Shown: positions 1-11,274, numbered from the stretch's first letter. The stretch: 64,000 nt of DNA from Hyperoodon ampullatus (GCA_949752795.1 OX457071.1:29124800-29188799), one strand, 5' to 3'. The notes: generated from the sequence alone by a model not told the origin. Translations and numbers: made by a program.

Positions 1-339
1 GGGAGGCTTAGTGGCCGAGAAAAGGTTTCATATAAAGCTTGACTGTAGAGCCCAAGCATGGAAGAATGCACAGGAGCAACACATACCAGGTAAACAAGGA
101 GTAACAGGCATTCCACACACAACAGCCTGGAGGTGAGAAAACAGCACGCTGTGTGGGGCGGGGAAACACAAGCAAGGATTACGGAGCACTAATTCCTTTA
201 CAGTCAGCATCTCATTCAACTGGCCTAAGCACCACTAGAGGCTCAAGGAAGAACACTGACTGAGGCCTGCAGCATTTAAGAAGCTGAGCCAGGACCTGAA
301 CAATGATTTGATTCCAAAATGGTTTTTGGGTTTTTTTTT

Positions 340-650
340 CAGCTTTATTGAGATTTAATTGGCACACAGCTTGGTATGAGTTAAAGGTGTACCGCCTAAC
401 AATTTGACATATATTGTGAGGTGATTACCACAGTAAGCTCAGTCAATATCCATGTCCTCATATAGTTACAAAAAACTTCTTCCCTTGTGATGAGAACTTT
501 TAAGATTTAGTTTCTTAGTAACTTTCAAATACACTGTACAGCAGTGTTAACTGCAGTCATCATGAATTGGATGAAGGTGGTCAAAAGGTACAAACTTCTA
601 GTTATAAGATAAATAAGTTCTGGGGATATCTGTACAAATCTGTGCTTTTA
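340..650 (-). mobile_element. L1M-type LINE 3' end fragments
   Basis: 'cagctttattgagatttaat' through the 'gtgattaccacagtaagctc' and 'gatgagaacttttaagattt' stretches matches the antisense 3' end of old mammalian L1 elements. The following 575-640 piece ('ggtcaaaaggtacaaacttc') looks like an L1 3' UTR in the sense orientation, so two fragments may abut in opposite directions. Confidence 0.7.
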
Positions 651-896
651 ATGTCTATGCTATCTGGCAACTATGCAAATAGTAATGCAGAAAATGAGCA
701 AAAAATAAAGATAGATATACAGACGGAGACCAGATTGTAAAGGGTTGTGAATGCTACACTTCACAGCTTAATGTAAATGCGGACTTTTAAAATCTTTTCA
801 TGGCTCCTCAGAAAAACAAAAAACAAAATCAGGTTTATATTCTGAAAAACTAATTTTAATTGCAACAGCTAGTGTAAGAATTGCTTTCTAACATTT

Positions 897-899
<3 letters not shown>

Positions 900-939
<40 letters not shown>

Positions 940-1130
940 CGGTACGCGGGCCTCTCACTGTTGTGGTCTCTCCCTCTGCGGAGCACAGGCTCCGGACGCG
1001 CAGGCCCAGCGGCCATGGCTCACGGGCCCAGCCGCTCCGCGGCATGTGGGATCTTCCCGGACCGGGGCACGAACCCGTGTCCCCTGCATCGGCAGGCGGA
1101 CTCTCAACCACTGCGCCACCAGGGAGGCCC
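900..1130 (-). mobile_element. CHR-2-type SINE
   Basis: A full-length young-type SINE in reverse: a T run of about 38 bases at 900-937, then 'gcgggcctctcactgttgtgg' in reverse sense, ending in the complement of 'gggcctccctggtggcgcag'. Target-site duplication 'taacatttaaa' at 889-899 and 1131-1141. It lies in LMO7 intron 1. Confidence 0.95.
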
Positions 1131-1141
1131 TAACATTTAAA

Positions 1142-2560
1142 ATTTTAAACAAAGTTTTACCATCAGAGTCTTTTCAAGCTTAATATCTGTTCATTGAAAT
1201 TATATATAATTACCAGAAGTGCTTCTATGAATTCAGTAACATTTTCAAATGCATGTTTACGTTGCTCTACATCCATGTGAAAAGCAACAGTACAAATCAT
1301 GAGACCATTTAGTCTACAGACAACACTGGTATGCACTGAGGATTCAAGTGCACCCAGCAAACCCTTTCACACCAGACCACAGGTTGGAAACCACCAGTAG
1401 AAGGGATGCCATTTACAGAGAAAGAGGGAAACCACTTAGGCGAATTCTGTAAATATCAATGGGGGACCCAGAGAGTGCGATTCTTTAAAAATTTAGCACT
1501 AAAGGCAAACAAAAGTGATGACCAGCACACAACTCCCAAAGGACCAAAATGGGGCAGGTGGAGAAACAGACCAGTTAGAAGTAACTGGGGAAGGATTCAT
1601 ATTCTGGTGCCAGGCATGGCAATGAGCTCAAGTTGGCATCCCTTTGGTCCTTCTACAGGGTGACAGTGATACTGAAAACTTCGAACACAGAGATAACAAG
1701 ACGGGCAGGTGAGCAGGAAGGTGTTGAATTAAGTTAGCCTGATCCGCTCCAGCCATAAAAATTACTACTGTGTTTAAACCTCAACCTAGGTAGGAACATT
1801 AAGTCACAGACTGGAATGGGTGACCAACCAATGCAATGAGCACTATACTCAGTTTTCAGTTTCATTGGTATCTTGTCTGTTTATCACAGGTTTTTAAATG
1901 CTCCGTAAACAGAGGGACAGAGGCAACTATTAGGTACAGAAAATTAAAAGGTGCTGGAGAAGAGAACTAAAATTAGAGGGTTCAGGCTGCAGTTTCTACC
2001 ACTTCTTCTCCCACTCCATGACCTCGCTAGAATCAAGCTTCCCCTCTGCCTCTGCCTTCAAACCAGTACACTATTTGGCTTTCAACCCGTGTTTAATCAT
2101 AAACTAGCTCAATACATTATTAATATTCCAAAGCACATTTCCAACCAGATAATAATCCAATATCATGATGTTGGATTACCTTAAAAGGTTATGTTCCTAC
2201 ATTTGTTTTGATTTCAAATATGAAACTAACCAAAAGTACATGTACACTTTTAAACAGCGAAGAAACAATTTGAATAAACAAAAAGAGTCATGAAATGACA
2301 ATAATTGGCAGAATAACAAGCACTAGCCCTCACCTTACCCTTTCTCCTCCTCCCAAAACAAATGTAAGACTTTAACTTTGGTTGTGGGAATAATACATTA
2401 GTTATTTAAAATCGCTGATGGAGAATGGAAATGGCAAAGACATACTGCTATGGACTCCGGTCATCTTTCAAAGATTTACAAGGTTATTGGAGTTTTCTGA
2501 CCTTGGGTTGGTCAAAGCTGCAGCTGAGAATAAAGGTAGCAGATTATATTGTATGCATAT
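1142..2560. other. LMO7 intron 1, no feature recognised
   Basis: AT-rich single-copy-looking sequence. Short ORFs exist on both strands but none resembles a known protein. I see no tRNA, no young repeat and no splice-framed exon. Confidence 0.5.
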
Positions 2561-2760
2561 TACATACAATACATATAATATGTATGTTACAGTACATAAT
2601 GTATTAATGTATTTGTGTTATATGTATATATATAAATACATATATATGAATGATATAATTCACATAATACATATATAAACATATATGTATTATGTGAATT
2701 ATATCACATATATATATACTGTGTATATATAAAAAATATATATATATATATGAATGAACC
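2560..2760. repeat. AT-rich microsatellite with long inverted repeat
   Basis: A block of TA/ATAC repeats. Inside it, 26-base arms at 2651-2676 and 2681-2706 are perfect inverted complements around a 4-base loop (aaac). Confidence 0.9.
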
Positions 2761-4480
2761 ACTTATGCTTCAACGTATGTAGAAGAACGTATGATAGAAA
2801 TGGAAAAATGGAGCAAGACTATTAGTAAGCAGGAGAAAGATTTACACTATAATCTTCCTTGCTTTCCAAAATAGTTTATAAATACACTTTGGAATCAATA
2901 TTTTATCCTCAAATTAGGGGTTCTCAGGGTTAAGTGGTTGTGGAATGAGACACTCATTCACTCTGCTTCTTTTGGCAAGAGCAATATTTTAAAATATGTG
3001 CTCTGGTTATAAAGGCAAAGCTAAGGAGAGAGATAAACTTGGACACTAACTGGAGAAATAACATAAACCTAACAGTGAACACAGTGCCGTCACTTCAATG
3101 TCCCAAGTATCCCAAGAGTATATGTGAAGATGTAAATTATTCACGTATCTTCAATGAACGTACTGCCTCACTCCCTATGGCACTAGGGGACAAAAGTCAC
3201 TTAATTTTAATTTCATAAGAGTTCACCATATTAAAATTATGTGGCAAAGCCTTTAGAAAGATTTGGCTTTCTGCTAATGATGAACAAAGCACTTTACAGA
3301 GTTGCCAAATCATTGCTGACAAACACTTTTAGGTGGAGTAGGACGGTGGTGGGAAGATGAGCACATTTACCATGCACACAGGTGTGTTTTATCACAACGC
3401 ACCTCCCCAGAGTTTATTAGATAGAAATTTCTCACAGAAGTCTCCAATTATAAGCAAGCTATCACACACACACACACACAAATGTTTAGATTTCAAAAAT
3501 CTGTATACTGAAAATGGAAAGGATGTGAAATCATCCATATTCACAGATTCCCTGAAGCAAATACAGAACTTGCAGATACAAACCCCACACAGGAGCCCTG
3601 TATGGCCAAAAAAGTATCCCCATATTTCCTCCCTACTCCCTCTCTCCATCTCAACATTCAAACACAGAAGGGCAAGTTTGATTTCTAAAATTGTGCAGTA
3701 CACATACTGCTAATGGAAAAGTACCTTTGGAAGCCTTGACTTTTCAAGGTTTATGAATGGGGGAAGCTATGTCTCTTAACGACGTTGCTGGAATTTTTCC
3801 ACCCTCATTTCAATTCAGAATACAGTGTTTATTCTTCTCCCAACCTCCCCACGCCCTCCCCTCAACCCCTCACCCCGTTCTAAGTCACCTTCAAACCAGC
3901 TCAAGTTTCAGTACAAAAAGACGGCAAAGCTAATTTCTTAGACGCCCCCTATCTCCATCTCCCGCCACTCTCTAGTGGGTAACGATACATTCACTTTCCT
4001 TTAGCGTGAAAAACATAACATGTAAAGTTTATCTTTTTTTCCACATACATAATTTACTTCTTTAAGGAGAAATGAATTGTTTTAAAGTACTGTTTGCTTT
4101 GGGATTCTTGAATGTATTGTTTTTCCATGGAATAACCTTTCATCCTAATTTGAATTTTTAAATACGTTGAGTAGGCCAGCACGTGGCATCAATAACCCTT
4201 AAATGACTGCAAGGCTGGTAAAGGCAATACTTTTGGTTCCTGATTCACATCTGCTCGGAAGACTTCTTTAGCATCATTATAAAAGTCATCTTTTTCATCC
4301 AATAATAAAACGGCTAGAAGTCCTGGTGTTAACTTTCTACAGACAAACGTAACCCGAATGCGTTGATCAAGGAACTTCCAAGAGACCATCTCCTTTTTAA
4401 CGGCAAAGAGGGGAACGGAAGATCTCCTCCCTGAGGCACAGCTGGGAAACTAACAACCCTTGAGTGAGTGATTTCAGGGT
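2761..4480. other. LMO7 intron 1 near the promoter, mostly unassigned
   Basis: Contains an (AC)n microsatellite at 3463-3480 and a C-rich pyrimidine stretch at about 3830-3885. A 67-codon minus-strand ORF at 4189-4389 has no recognisable similarity and no convincing splice sites. I see no other feature. Confidence 0.5.
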
Positions 4481-4499
4481 ATCTTTAGTCATCAATGCC

Positions 4500-6350
4500 G
4501 ACTTTGGAAAACGTACGCGCCTTGACTCACACACCCTGGGCTCCGTAAGCTGCCTCGGAGAAAGCATCTCTCCAGGTGCGCCACAGGTGTCTATAACCTC
4601 CTCCATCCGCCCTCCCACACAACACACAATACGCTGCCCAAGCAGGTATGTTTCAGGCATTTCCACTTCTAGCCACCCCCAAAGAAACGCTCCCGAGGAC
4701 CCTGGGCCGTCTCTGCCCAGCAGGGACATCGCAGGCGTCCTGGCGCGGACGTGGGCTGGTCCACAGAGATGCGCGGTCCCCAAACCCGCGGGGCCAAGCT
4801 CTCGACTCTGTCCTGGCAGAGGAGCTCCGGGGAAGCCAGCGAGACCGTCGGGGGGGCGGGGGCGGCGGGCAGCGCTAAGTTTCGCTGGACGTTAAATCCT
4901 AGGAGGCGCAGAACTTGCAAAGTCCCCCAAACTGCTAAGCGAACCAGCCTGAGGCGCTGCGCCAGCTAAGGTCCGGGAGGCGGCTGAAGCAGAGTGGCGG
5001 GAGCGGCCGCGAGGCCGCCAAAGAAGAGGAGTAAAGGCACTCACCTCCACCCATCTCTGGGCCTCGGCGAACGCGAGGGCGCAGTCGGCCTCCGCCTCCT
5101 CCATCACTTCCAGAACTAGGGGGAGAGGGGGAGAGAGAGACATAGTGGGTGCGCGGAAAGGCGGGAGTGCCGCGCGCGTCCGGCCCGCTGCTCCGGCCTC
5201 TCTCCGGCTGCAAGACGCCCGGGCTCTCTGACCCTTTGTTGCGCCCTGCAGTTTGGTAAAGTTTCGAACCCACGAGAACTTGAAGCCGGGGCTTTCTCTA
5301 AACTCCTGAAAACGCCGCGGAGACCCAGGCAGAGCGCGGGAGGCGGAGAGGGCTACCAGAGGCGGCGCGCGGCACCGGCCCCGAGGACTGTTTGGACTTC
5401 AAAAGTGGCTGCGCGGCCGCCGCCCTCCCGGAATGCCCCGCCCCGCGCACCCCCGCCGCCCACCCCCGGCCGCCCAGCCGCCGCTTCCGTCCTCCCCACC
5501 CTACCCCCAGCCGCGCCCGGGGGCTCCCGGCCGCAGCGGCCTTTGTGGTCGGACAGTCTGGCGCAGGGGATGCCACCGTCCGCCAGGAGGCCGTGGCCCG
5601 GGCCACGCACCCGCTCCCGCGCCGCCCGCCGGACCGCGGCCCCGCCCGGAGGAGATGTGCCCCCGCGCCCGCATCCTGTCCGCATCCTTCCCGCCTCCGG
5701 CCGCCTGGCCGCCTTCCCTCTGCCGGGGCCCCGGGAAGCGGCGCCCTCAGGGCTCGCGGCCGCCCGGCCCGCCTGACATACCAGGAATAGCTGCTCACAA
5801 TTGCACTTTTCCCAGCCAAGAAACGTCCCCCGCGGTGGAGCGCGGCCCGGCCCGCCGCCCTCACCTGCGGCCCGACTTCGCAGCACGCCGCTCCCTCTCC
5901 GGCGGAGTCCGCTGCGCGCCCGCCCCGCCGCCAGGTGAGGACGTCCGCACTCCCGGGTCTCCGCTCCCTGCCGCGGCCAGAGCTCTCCTGGCGGCAGGTG
6001 AGGGTAGTGGCCTTGGCAGGTGCGGCCCATTTCCCCCAGCCTGGGCCAGCCCCTCTCCGCTTCGCTTCCAGGTGGGTGAGGCGGAAGATACCTGCCACCC
6101 AGGCCCCATCCCTCCGCGAAGGGTCGGAGAGGAGGGGAACCCAGCATTCTCCCGCCCTCACCCTGAGCGTCACACCCGCCACCCTGCGTGGTCTGGGAAC
6201 ACTTAGGGAGCAGTAAGGTGGCGGGTTATTCACCATCCGCAGGGGGCCTGGGTAGGTGCGCAGGACTGGAGGGTCGGAGGCTCAAGGGTTGCCTTACGCG
6301 GGTTCTTTTCCCACAGAAATCAGATCTCCGGAAAGGAACCTGCTCGTCTG
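4500..6350 (-). promoter_or_regulatory. LMO7: CpG island promoter of LMO7, possibly bidirectional
   Basis: CpG dinucleotides are dense here and rare on both sides. The richest part is 4840-6200. GC boxes are visible at 4850-4868 (ggggggcgggggcggcggg) and in the 'ccccgccccgcgc' run near 5435. No TATA box is evident, as is usual for a dispersed CpG-island promoter. The LMO7 first coding exon lies inside the island, so its 5' UTR and start sites should be at roughly 5105-5400. Splice-donor-like GTGAGG or GTGAGT motifs on the plus strand at about 5934 and 5998 suggest divergent transcription. Boundaries are judged by eye. Confidence 0.85.
5045..5104 (-). CDS. LMO7: LMO7 first coding exon, N-terminal 20 residues (partial gene)
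   Basis: LIM domain only 7 is a large scaffold with calponin-homology, PDZ and LIM domains, found at cell-cell junctions and reported to bind emerin. This exon reads MEEAEADCALAFAEAQRWVE and stops at a strong donor, GTGAGT, in phase 0. The AEAQRWVE ending resembles the stretch before the CH domain of the paralogue LIMCH1 (FSEAQKWIE), and LMO7 continues with AVTEKNF after this junction. The ATG sits in a good context (G at -3, G at +4). An in-frame ATG 13 codons upstream (5141-5143, MSLSPPLPLVLEV) could extend the protein. The exon lies in a CpG island and in the expected place next to UCHL3. The remaining exons are off the left edge. The assignment rests on motif memory and synteny. Confidence 0.85.
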
Positions 6351-6452
6351 TCTAGGCTCCCTGGAATCTCTCTTCATGCTCCTGAAGCCCTATCCGGGCC
6401 ACACGTTGATGTTGTCACTGTTGGAAGAAGATAAAGATCGGTTCTTACTCCG
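6317..6452 (+). ncRNA. Candidate divergent lncRNA exon next to the LMO7 island
   Basis: A 136-base segment on the plus strand is framed by a good acceptor (pyrimidine-rich 'ggttcttttcccacag') and a donor (CCG then GTAAAGG). Possible upstream first-exon donors lie in the island (about 5934, 'gccgccag' then gtgagg; about 5998, 'ggcggcag' then gtgagg). A short ORF crosses it but resembles nothing I know. This is inference from splice-like signals only. Confidence 0.3.
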
Positions 6453-6630
6453 GTAAAGGAAGCCATCCCCCCTTTTTTCCCCCCCCTGGTTGATCCTCTT
6501 TTTGATGCAAAACGACGTCAAAGAGCAGAGACTAGTATAATGTATAGCTAAAACCTAGTTTTGCCTTATTTACCTCATCACATTTTCTGCTGAAAATATA
6601 CATATTTCCCACTTAAAGATAGATATTTCA

Positions 6631-6926
6631 GGGCTTCCCTGGTGGCGCAGTGGTTGGGAGCCCGCCTGCCAATGCAGGGGACACGGGTTCGAGCCCTGGT
6701 CTGGGAAGATCCCACATGCCATGGAGCAACTAAGCCCGTGTGCCACAACTACTGAAGCCTGCGCGCCTAGAGCCCGTGCTCCGCAACAAGAGAAGCCACC
6801 ACAATGAGAAGCCTGTGCACCGTAACCAAGAGTAGCCCCCGCTCGACACAACTAGAGAAAGCCCGCGCGCGGCAAAGAAGACCCAACGCAGACAAAAATA
6901 AATAAATAAAATAAATTTTTTAAAAA
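6631..6926 (+). mobile_element. CHR SINE, long form
   Basis: Begins 'gggcttccctggtggcgcag' and has the tRNA-like B box 'gggttcgagccctgg'. It continues with the 'gcaactaagcccgtgtgcc' body and ends in an (AAAT)n-rich tail. Target-site duplication 'atagatatttc' at 6619-6629 and 6927-6937. It sits just outside the CpG island. Confidence 0.93.
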
Positions 6927-6939
6927 ATAGATATTTCCT

Positions 6940-7880
6940 CTCTACATCTCGTTCTTTAAAGAACGCTTTTCTACATAACCATATTACCATTTTCACACCT
7001 AACTAAAACTAACCTTAATTACTTGGTATTAATATATGCCCAGTCCAGATTCAGATTCCTCCAATGGATTCCAAAATGTCTTTTACAGCTGACTTAGACC
7101 AGAACTCAAACAATAACCACACATTGCATTCGGTTACCTCTTTTTTTTTTAGCCTAGAATAGCCTCCTCCTTCTCTCCCACTCTACCCCCTCCCCGTTTT
7201 TAGAATGACATTATCTTCTTAAAAAGAAACTAGGCAGACTTCTAGATTTGTCTTATGGCTTCTCTGTGGTGTCTTCAACATAGTTCTCTTCCCTCACTAT
7301 TTCCTGTTACCTAGAAGTTAGATCTAAAGGCTGGATTAAACTCATTTACACTTCTGAATAAAGATTTCACCAGCATCCTTCCCGATTGGGGTGACTTCTA
7401 GAGGAATTTGTTATGTTTATTTCCATCCAACCCTTTTTTCACTGGCGTTGTCTGTAATCAGTGGGTCTGTTTAGAAGAGCTCACAGTTGTACCTGCTAAG
7501 GTGGGAAACCGTTGACTGGATCATCTCTTTGCCTCCTGACGACACCATGATCAGGACAAACCCAAAATGAGGATGAAAGGATAAACGAAACTAGGAAGAA
7601 ATTTCTTTCCAGCTATTCAAGACCTGTTCTATTAAATATTTAGTGAGCACATTATATGTGTAATGTGCTGGGTATCGTAAGTGTTACAAAATTTTTTAAA
7701 TTTTAGACAGTGAATCCTATGGACTTCCAACCCAGTAGAAAGACAGACATTCTGCAAGCTTCATGAGAGTTACTGTTACTACAGTTGTTTTATATATATA
7801 TATATACTATACCATTTAAAGCTACTGCTGTGCCACTTGACTTACAGCTTTGGGGGCAGCAGCCCAGGATGGCAAGAAGT
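6940..7880. other. Intergenic, old repeat remnants
   Basis: Contains a T run at 7141-7150 and a (TA)n microsatellite at 7791-7806. The segment around 7625-7750 ('tatttagtgagcacattata', then 'gtgctgggtatc') looks like an ancient LINE or MIR-like fragment too decayed to name. No gene is seen. Confidence 0.4.
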
Positions 7881-8065
7881 GCACAGGCTTGGGAACCTGT
7901 ATGACTAAGGTTACCAAGTTACCAGATTCTGTGAGCTTCAATTTCCTCACCTGAAAAATGTGGCGATAATAACTACTTCAAAGGGTTCTTGTGAGAATTA
8001 AATGTGATGGTGTATGTAAAAGCCAAGGGCATTGCTTGGCATGGAGCAGGCACTTAATAAATGGT
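7880..8065 (+). mobile_element. MIR SINE
   Basis: Matches the sense orientation of MIR: 'gcttcaatttcctcacctg', then 'gttcttgtgagaattaaatg', and 'gcaggcacttaataaatgg' at the end. It is diverged, as expected of an ancient mammalian SINE. Confidence 0.8.
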
Positions 8066-8439
8066 GGTTATTTCTCGTTCGTCTCTCTCTAACAGTAGTG
8101 TGTCAAATATGGATTTTTCCTAATAAGTGGGAATTTCATTTATTTGTTCAAATACTCACAGGGAAAGAGCTATAGGGTACTGCAAATTCTGTTTCAAGTC
8201 AGCTCAAGCACCAGCCATTTCTGCCTCTTTAGTGTTGCAGATTTGCAACTCACAAGACCCAAATCCAGTTCTTTGTGTCTTACCATCAGTCATTAGAGTG
8301 TTTTACCCTTTTGGAAAGATTTATACAGCTCTGTAGAGAAAGGTAAACTGCCTTAGGAGTTAAAAATGAAATTCACAATAACAAAACATCACCGATATTA
8401 TTTATTTTCCAAAAGAATTTGAGGTGCCTTTCAATATTT

Positions 8440-9190
8440 AAAAACATAAAACAGTACAATTGTCATGTTCTTATATATTAGTGATGAACTGAACTGTTGG
8501 TAGGAGAAAGTGACCCATCTTTCTGGAAAGTAATTTGGCAATAAATATTAAAAGTTTTTAAAATGCCCACGTTCTACTGCAGCAATCCTACTTCTGGGAA
8601 TTTATCCTAAGGATATGAGTGAAGATATATGCACACAATGAGTATCTGCAGTGGACACAGAGATGCACTGGCCAAACCTCCCTTTGGAAGTCTACCTCGG
8701 CCACAGAGTGCAACCTCACCTGAGGTCATGCCCCTGCCAGAGCAGCCCTTGTCTGGTGACTGAGTGACTTGAGGTTATAAAAGCCCAGTCATTTCCACCC
8801 AATTCAGGACAACTCTGATGGGCCCTTTCTGTAGAGATGAGGTCTGTTGAAGCAGTCAGCCTCTGTCATAGTTGAGCTTCTCCCTGGCCCATTGCTGTTC
8901 CTTCCCTCTTCACTTCCCTGGGGTCAATCCCTAATAAATATCTTATGTTTCAAGTGGCATTTCTGTCAGTTTCTGGAGGACTCAACCTGTGATGGCATTA
9001 CACATGATTTGCTAGAAATGAGAATCTTGAAGCAATCTAAACGATAGGGATGGTGGAGTAAATTATGGCTCTTCCATAGAGTGAGATATTGTGCAATCAA
9101 TAAAAATGTAAAAGGATGTTCAATGACGCAGAGGGATGTTTAAAAACATATTACGAAGTGGGGAAAAAACCATCTATAAAGCACCCAAAT
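8440..9190 (+). mobile_element. L1M LINE fragment, interrupted
   Basis: Two L1M 3'-region pieces in the same orientation: 8440-8640 ('cttctgggaatttatcctaa') and about 8985-9190 ('gtaaattatggctcttccat', then 'gtgcaatcaataaaaatg'). Between them, about 8645-8985 is unrelated LTR-like sequence. The arrangement suggests one L1 split by a later insertion. Confidence 0.6.
8645..8985 (+). repeat. Possible old LTR (endogenous retrovirus-like)
   Basis: The segment has the order of a promoter-like 'gaggttataaaagcccag', a downstream 'ccctaataaatatc' poly(A)-type signal and 'ggaggactcaacctgtgatg', which resembles LTRs ending after a proline- or primer-site-like tail. No internal viral genes are present. 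The family is not identified. Confidence 0.35.
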
Positions 9191-9204
9191 TTGTTATTGC
9201 ATTT

Positions 9205-9800
9205 TTATTTATTTATTTATTTTTACATCTTTATTGGAGTATAATTGCTTTACAATGGTGGGTTAGTTTCTGCTTTATAACAAAGTGAATCAGTTATACA
9301 TATACATATGTTCCCATATCTCTTCCCTCTTGCGTCTCCCTCCCTCCCACCCTCCCTATCCCACCCCTCTAGGTGGTCACAAAGCACCAAGCACCTGTGC
9401 TATGCGGCTGCTTCCCACTAGCTATCTATTTTACGCTTGGTAGTGTACATATGTCCACGCCACTCTCTCACCTTGTCCCAGCTTACCCTTCTCCCTCCCT
9501 GTATCCTCAAGTCCATTCTCTAGTAGGTCTGTGTCTTTATTCCTGTCTTACCCCTAGGTTCTTCATGACATTTTTTTTTCTTAAATTCCATATATATGTG
9601 TTTTGCACAGCAAAGGAAACCATAAGCATTTTTTTATTGGGTATAGTTGTTTTACAATGTTATGTTACTTTCTACTGTACAGCAAAGTGGAGTTCCCTGT
9701 GCTCTACAGCAGGTTCTCATTAGTTATCCATTTTATATATATTTGTGTGTATACGTCAATCCCAATCTCCCAATTCATCCCACTGATTGTATTTTTAAAA
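9205..9800 (-). mobile_element. Two L1 3' ends in antisense
   Basis: At 9205-9610 the sequence runs 'catctttattggagtataat', 'gaatcagttatacatatac' and a long C/T-rich 3' UTR (reading as the complement of an A/G-rich L1 3' UTR). At 9628-9790 a second, more diverged copy of the same 3' end starts again ('tttttattgggtatagttg', 'gtacagcaaagtggagttcc'). These are 5'-truncated insertions. Confidence 0.75.
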
Positions 9801-9855
9801 TGCATAATTTTCCACATAGAACAAATTGGAAAAAACTCCACTCCCTCCCAAAAAT

Positions 9856-9989
9856 GGGAGTTCCCTGGTGGCCTAGTGGTTAGGATAGCGGGCTTTCACT
9901 GATGTGGCCGGGGTTCAGTCCCTGGTTAGGGAACTGAGATCCCGCAAGCCACGCAGCACAGCCAAAACAAAACAAAACAAAACAAAACG
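9856..9989 (+). mobile_element. CHR-related SINE, short form
   Basis: Begins 'gggagttccctggtggccta', carries 'ggggttcagtccctgg', and ends 'cagccaaaacaaaac' with an (AAAAC)n tail. This belongs to the shorter, older subfamily. Confidence 0.85.
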
Positions 9990-10189
9990 AAACTCCATCC
10001 AAAGTTTAACACTGGTTGAGTGGACATTTCATACTTCTCTCTCGTCTACAACTTTTTGGTAAGAGACATGTATACTACTTTTATAAATGAAAACATTTGT
10101 ATGACACAAAGAGACGTCCAAAATTGACTTTCTATCTCATCCCACAAACTTCCCCTTGCCTCCCCTGACTTGTAAATGGTACCACACCT

Positions 10190-11160
10190 GAAATTTGGGC
10201 GTCATGCTGGACTTCCGCATCTCTTACCTCCATGTCCACCCCATCCCCAGTCCTGTCCTTTCTGTCTCCTCAGTATCACTTCACTTGGCCCTTCTTACTC
10301 ATCCTCATTTCCACTTTAGTTCAGGCCCTCATTAGCTCTCAGCCAGATTTCAGAAATTGTATGACCTTTCTAAAATTAAATCTTATCATTCTACCCAATT
10401 AGCTTCTCCTTCAAGGACTCCCAGTTGCCAGCTTAAGGGCCGTCTGATCGTTGCCAGCACACTGACATCCTCAGGACTTGCTGCTGCCCTCTTCTCTAAC
10501 CATGTGTCTTAACCCATATTTTTCCCTTTGTGAGAAACGTGCTTCTCTCCCTTTCTTTGCCTGGCTTTCTCCTACGTATTCTTCCAGGCTCAATTCAGGC
10601 CTCTTCCTTCTCAGAACCCTTCAAAATATCTTTGCAGATCATCCTGGGCTACATTAGGTACCCCTTCTTTTTTTAAAAAATTTATTTATTTATTTATTGG
10701 CTGTGTTGAGTCTTCCTTGCTGTGCGTGGCCTTTCCCTAGTTGCAGCGAGCAGGGGCTACTCTTCATTGTGGTGTGCGGGCTTCTCATTGCGGTGGCTTC
10801 TCTTGTTGTGGAGCATACGCTCTAGGCACGTGGGCTTCAGTAGTTGTGGCATGCGGGCTCAGTAGTTGTGGCTCGTGGGCTCTATAGCACAGGCTCAGTA
10901 CTTGTGGCTCACAGGCTTAGTTGCTCTGCGGCATATGGGATCTTCCCGGATCAGGGCTCGAACCGTGTCCCCTGCATTGGCAGGCGTATTCTTAACCACT
11001 GATCCACTAGGGAAGCCCAGGTACCTTTTCTTTATGTAATCATAGCCCGTTCAATCACGAGGTATTATACTGTCTGTCTTCCTCATAGAACTATGAGCAA
11101 CTTAGGAGTGCCTAACTCTGCCTGACACGTATCTGGTATTCAACAATTGCTTATTGACTG
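10190..11160 (+). mobile_element. L2 LINE fragment split by a SINE
   Basis: 'caaggactcccagttgccag', a C/T-rich body ('ccaggctcaattcaggcctc') and an end like 'ctggtattcaacaattgctt' follow the 3' part of LINE2 in sense orientation. A CHR SINE interrupts it at 10671-11018. Confidence 0.6.
10671..11018 (-). mobile_element. CHR SINE, long form
   Basis: Reverse orientation: tail 'aaatttatttatttatttat', body 'gggctactcttcattgtgg', and 5' end the complement of 'gggcttccctagtggatcag'. Flanked by 'aggtacc' on both sides. It is nested in the L2 fragment. Confidence 0.9.
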
Positions 11161-11274
11161 GTGTGCGTATGGGTATAAAATATATAACTCTTAATGCACA
11201 GAAGTAATAAAGCATTAATAAGAGCAGAGTAGAAAACACCAATGATTACTGAAGGTAATATAAGAATTTCCTTA

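Noticed and set aside
869..1152. Recurring ORFs reading MVESPPADAGDTGSCPGPG or the reverse-frame 'LSLLWPLPLRSTGSG' at about a dozen sites
   Set aside because: They are translations of CHR SINEs, always coincide with the SINE body and A or T tail, and are not genes.
4397..6236. Long ORFs (up to 312 codons) through the CpG island on both strands
   Set aside because: High G+C removes stop codons by chance. Frames overlap each other, are rich in Pro, Arg, Gly and Ala, and show no domain. Only the 20-codon LMO7 exon has a splice donor and family motif.
9373..9902. 116- and 99-codon plus-strand ORFs
   Set aside because: They lie on antisense L1 3' UTR sequence and run into a SINE.
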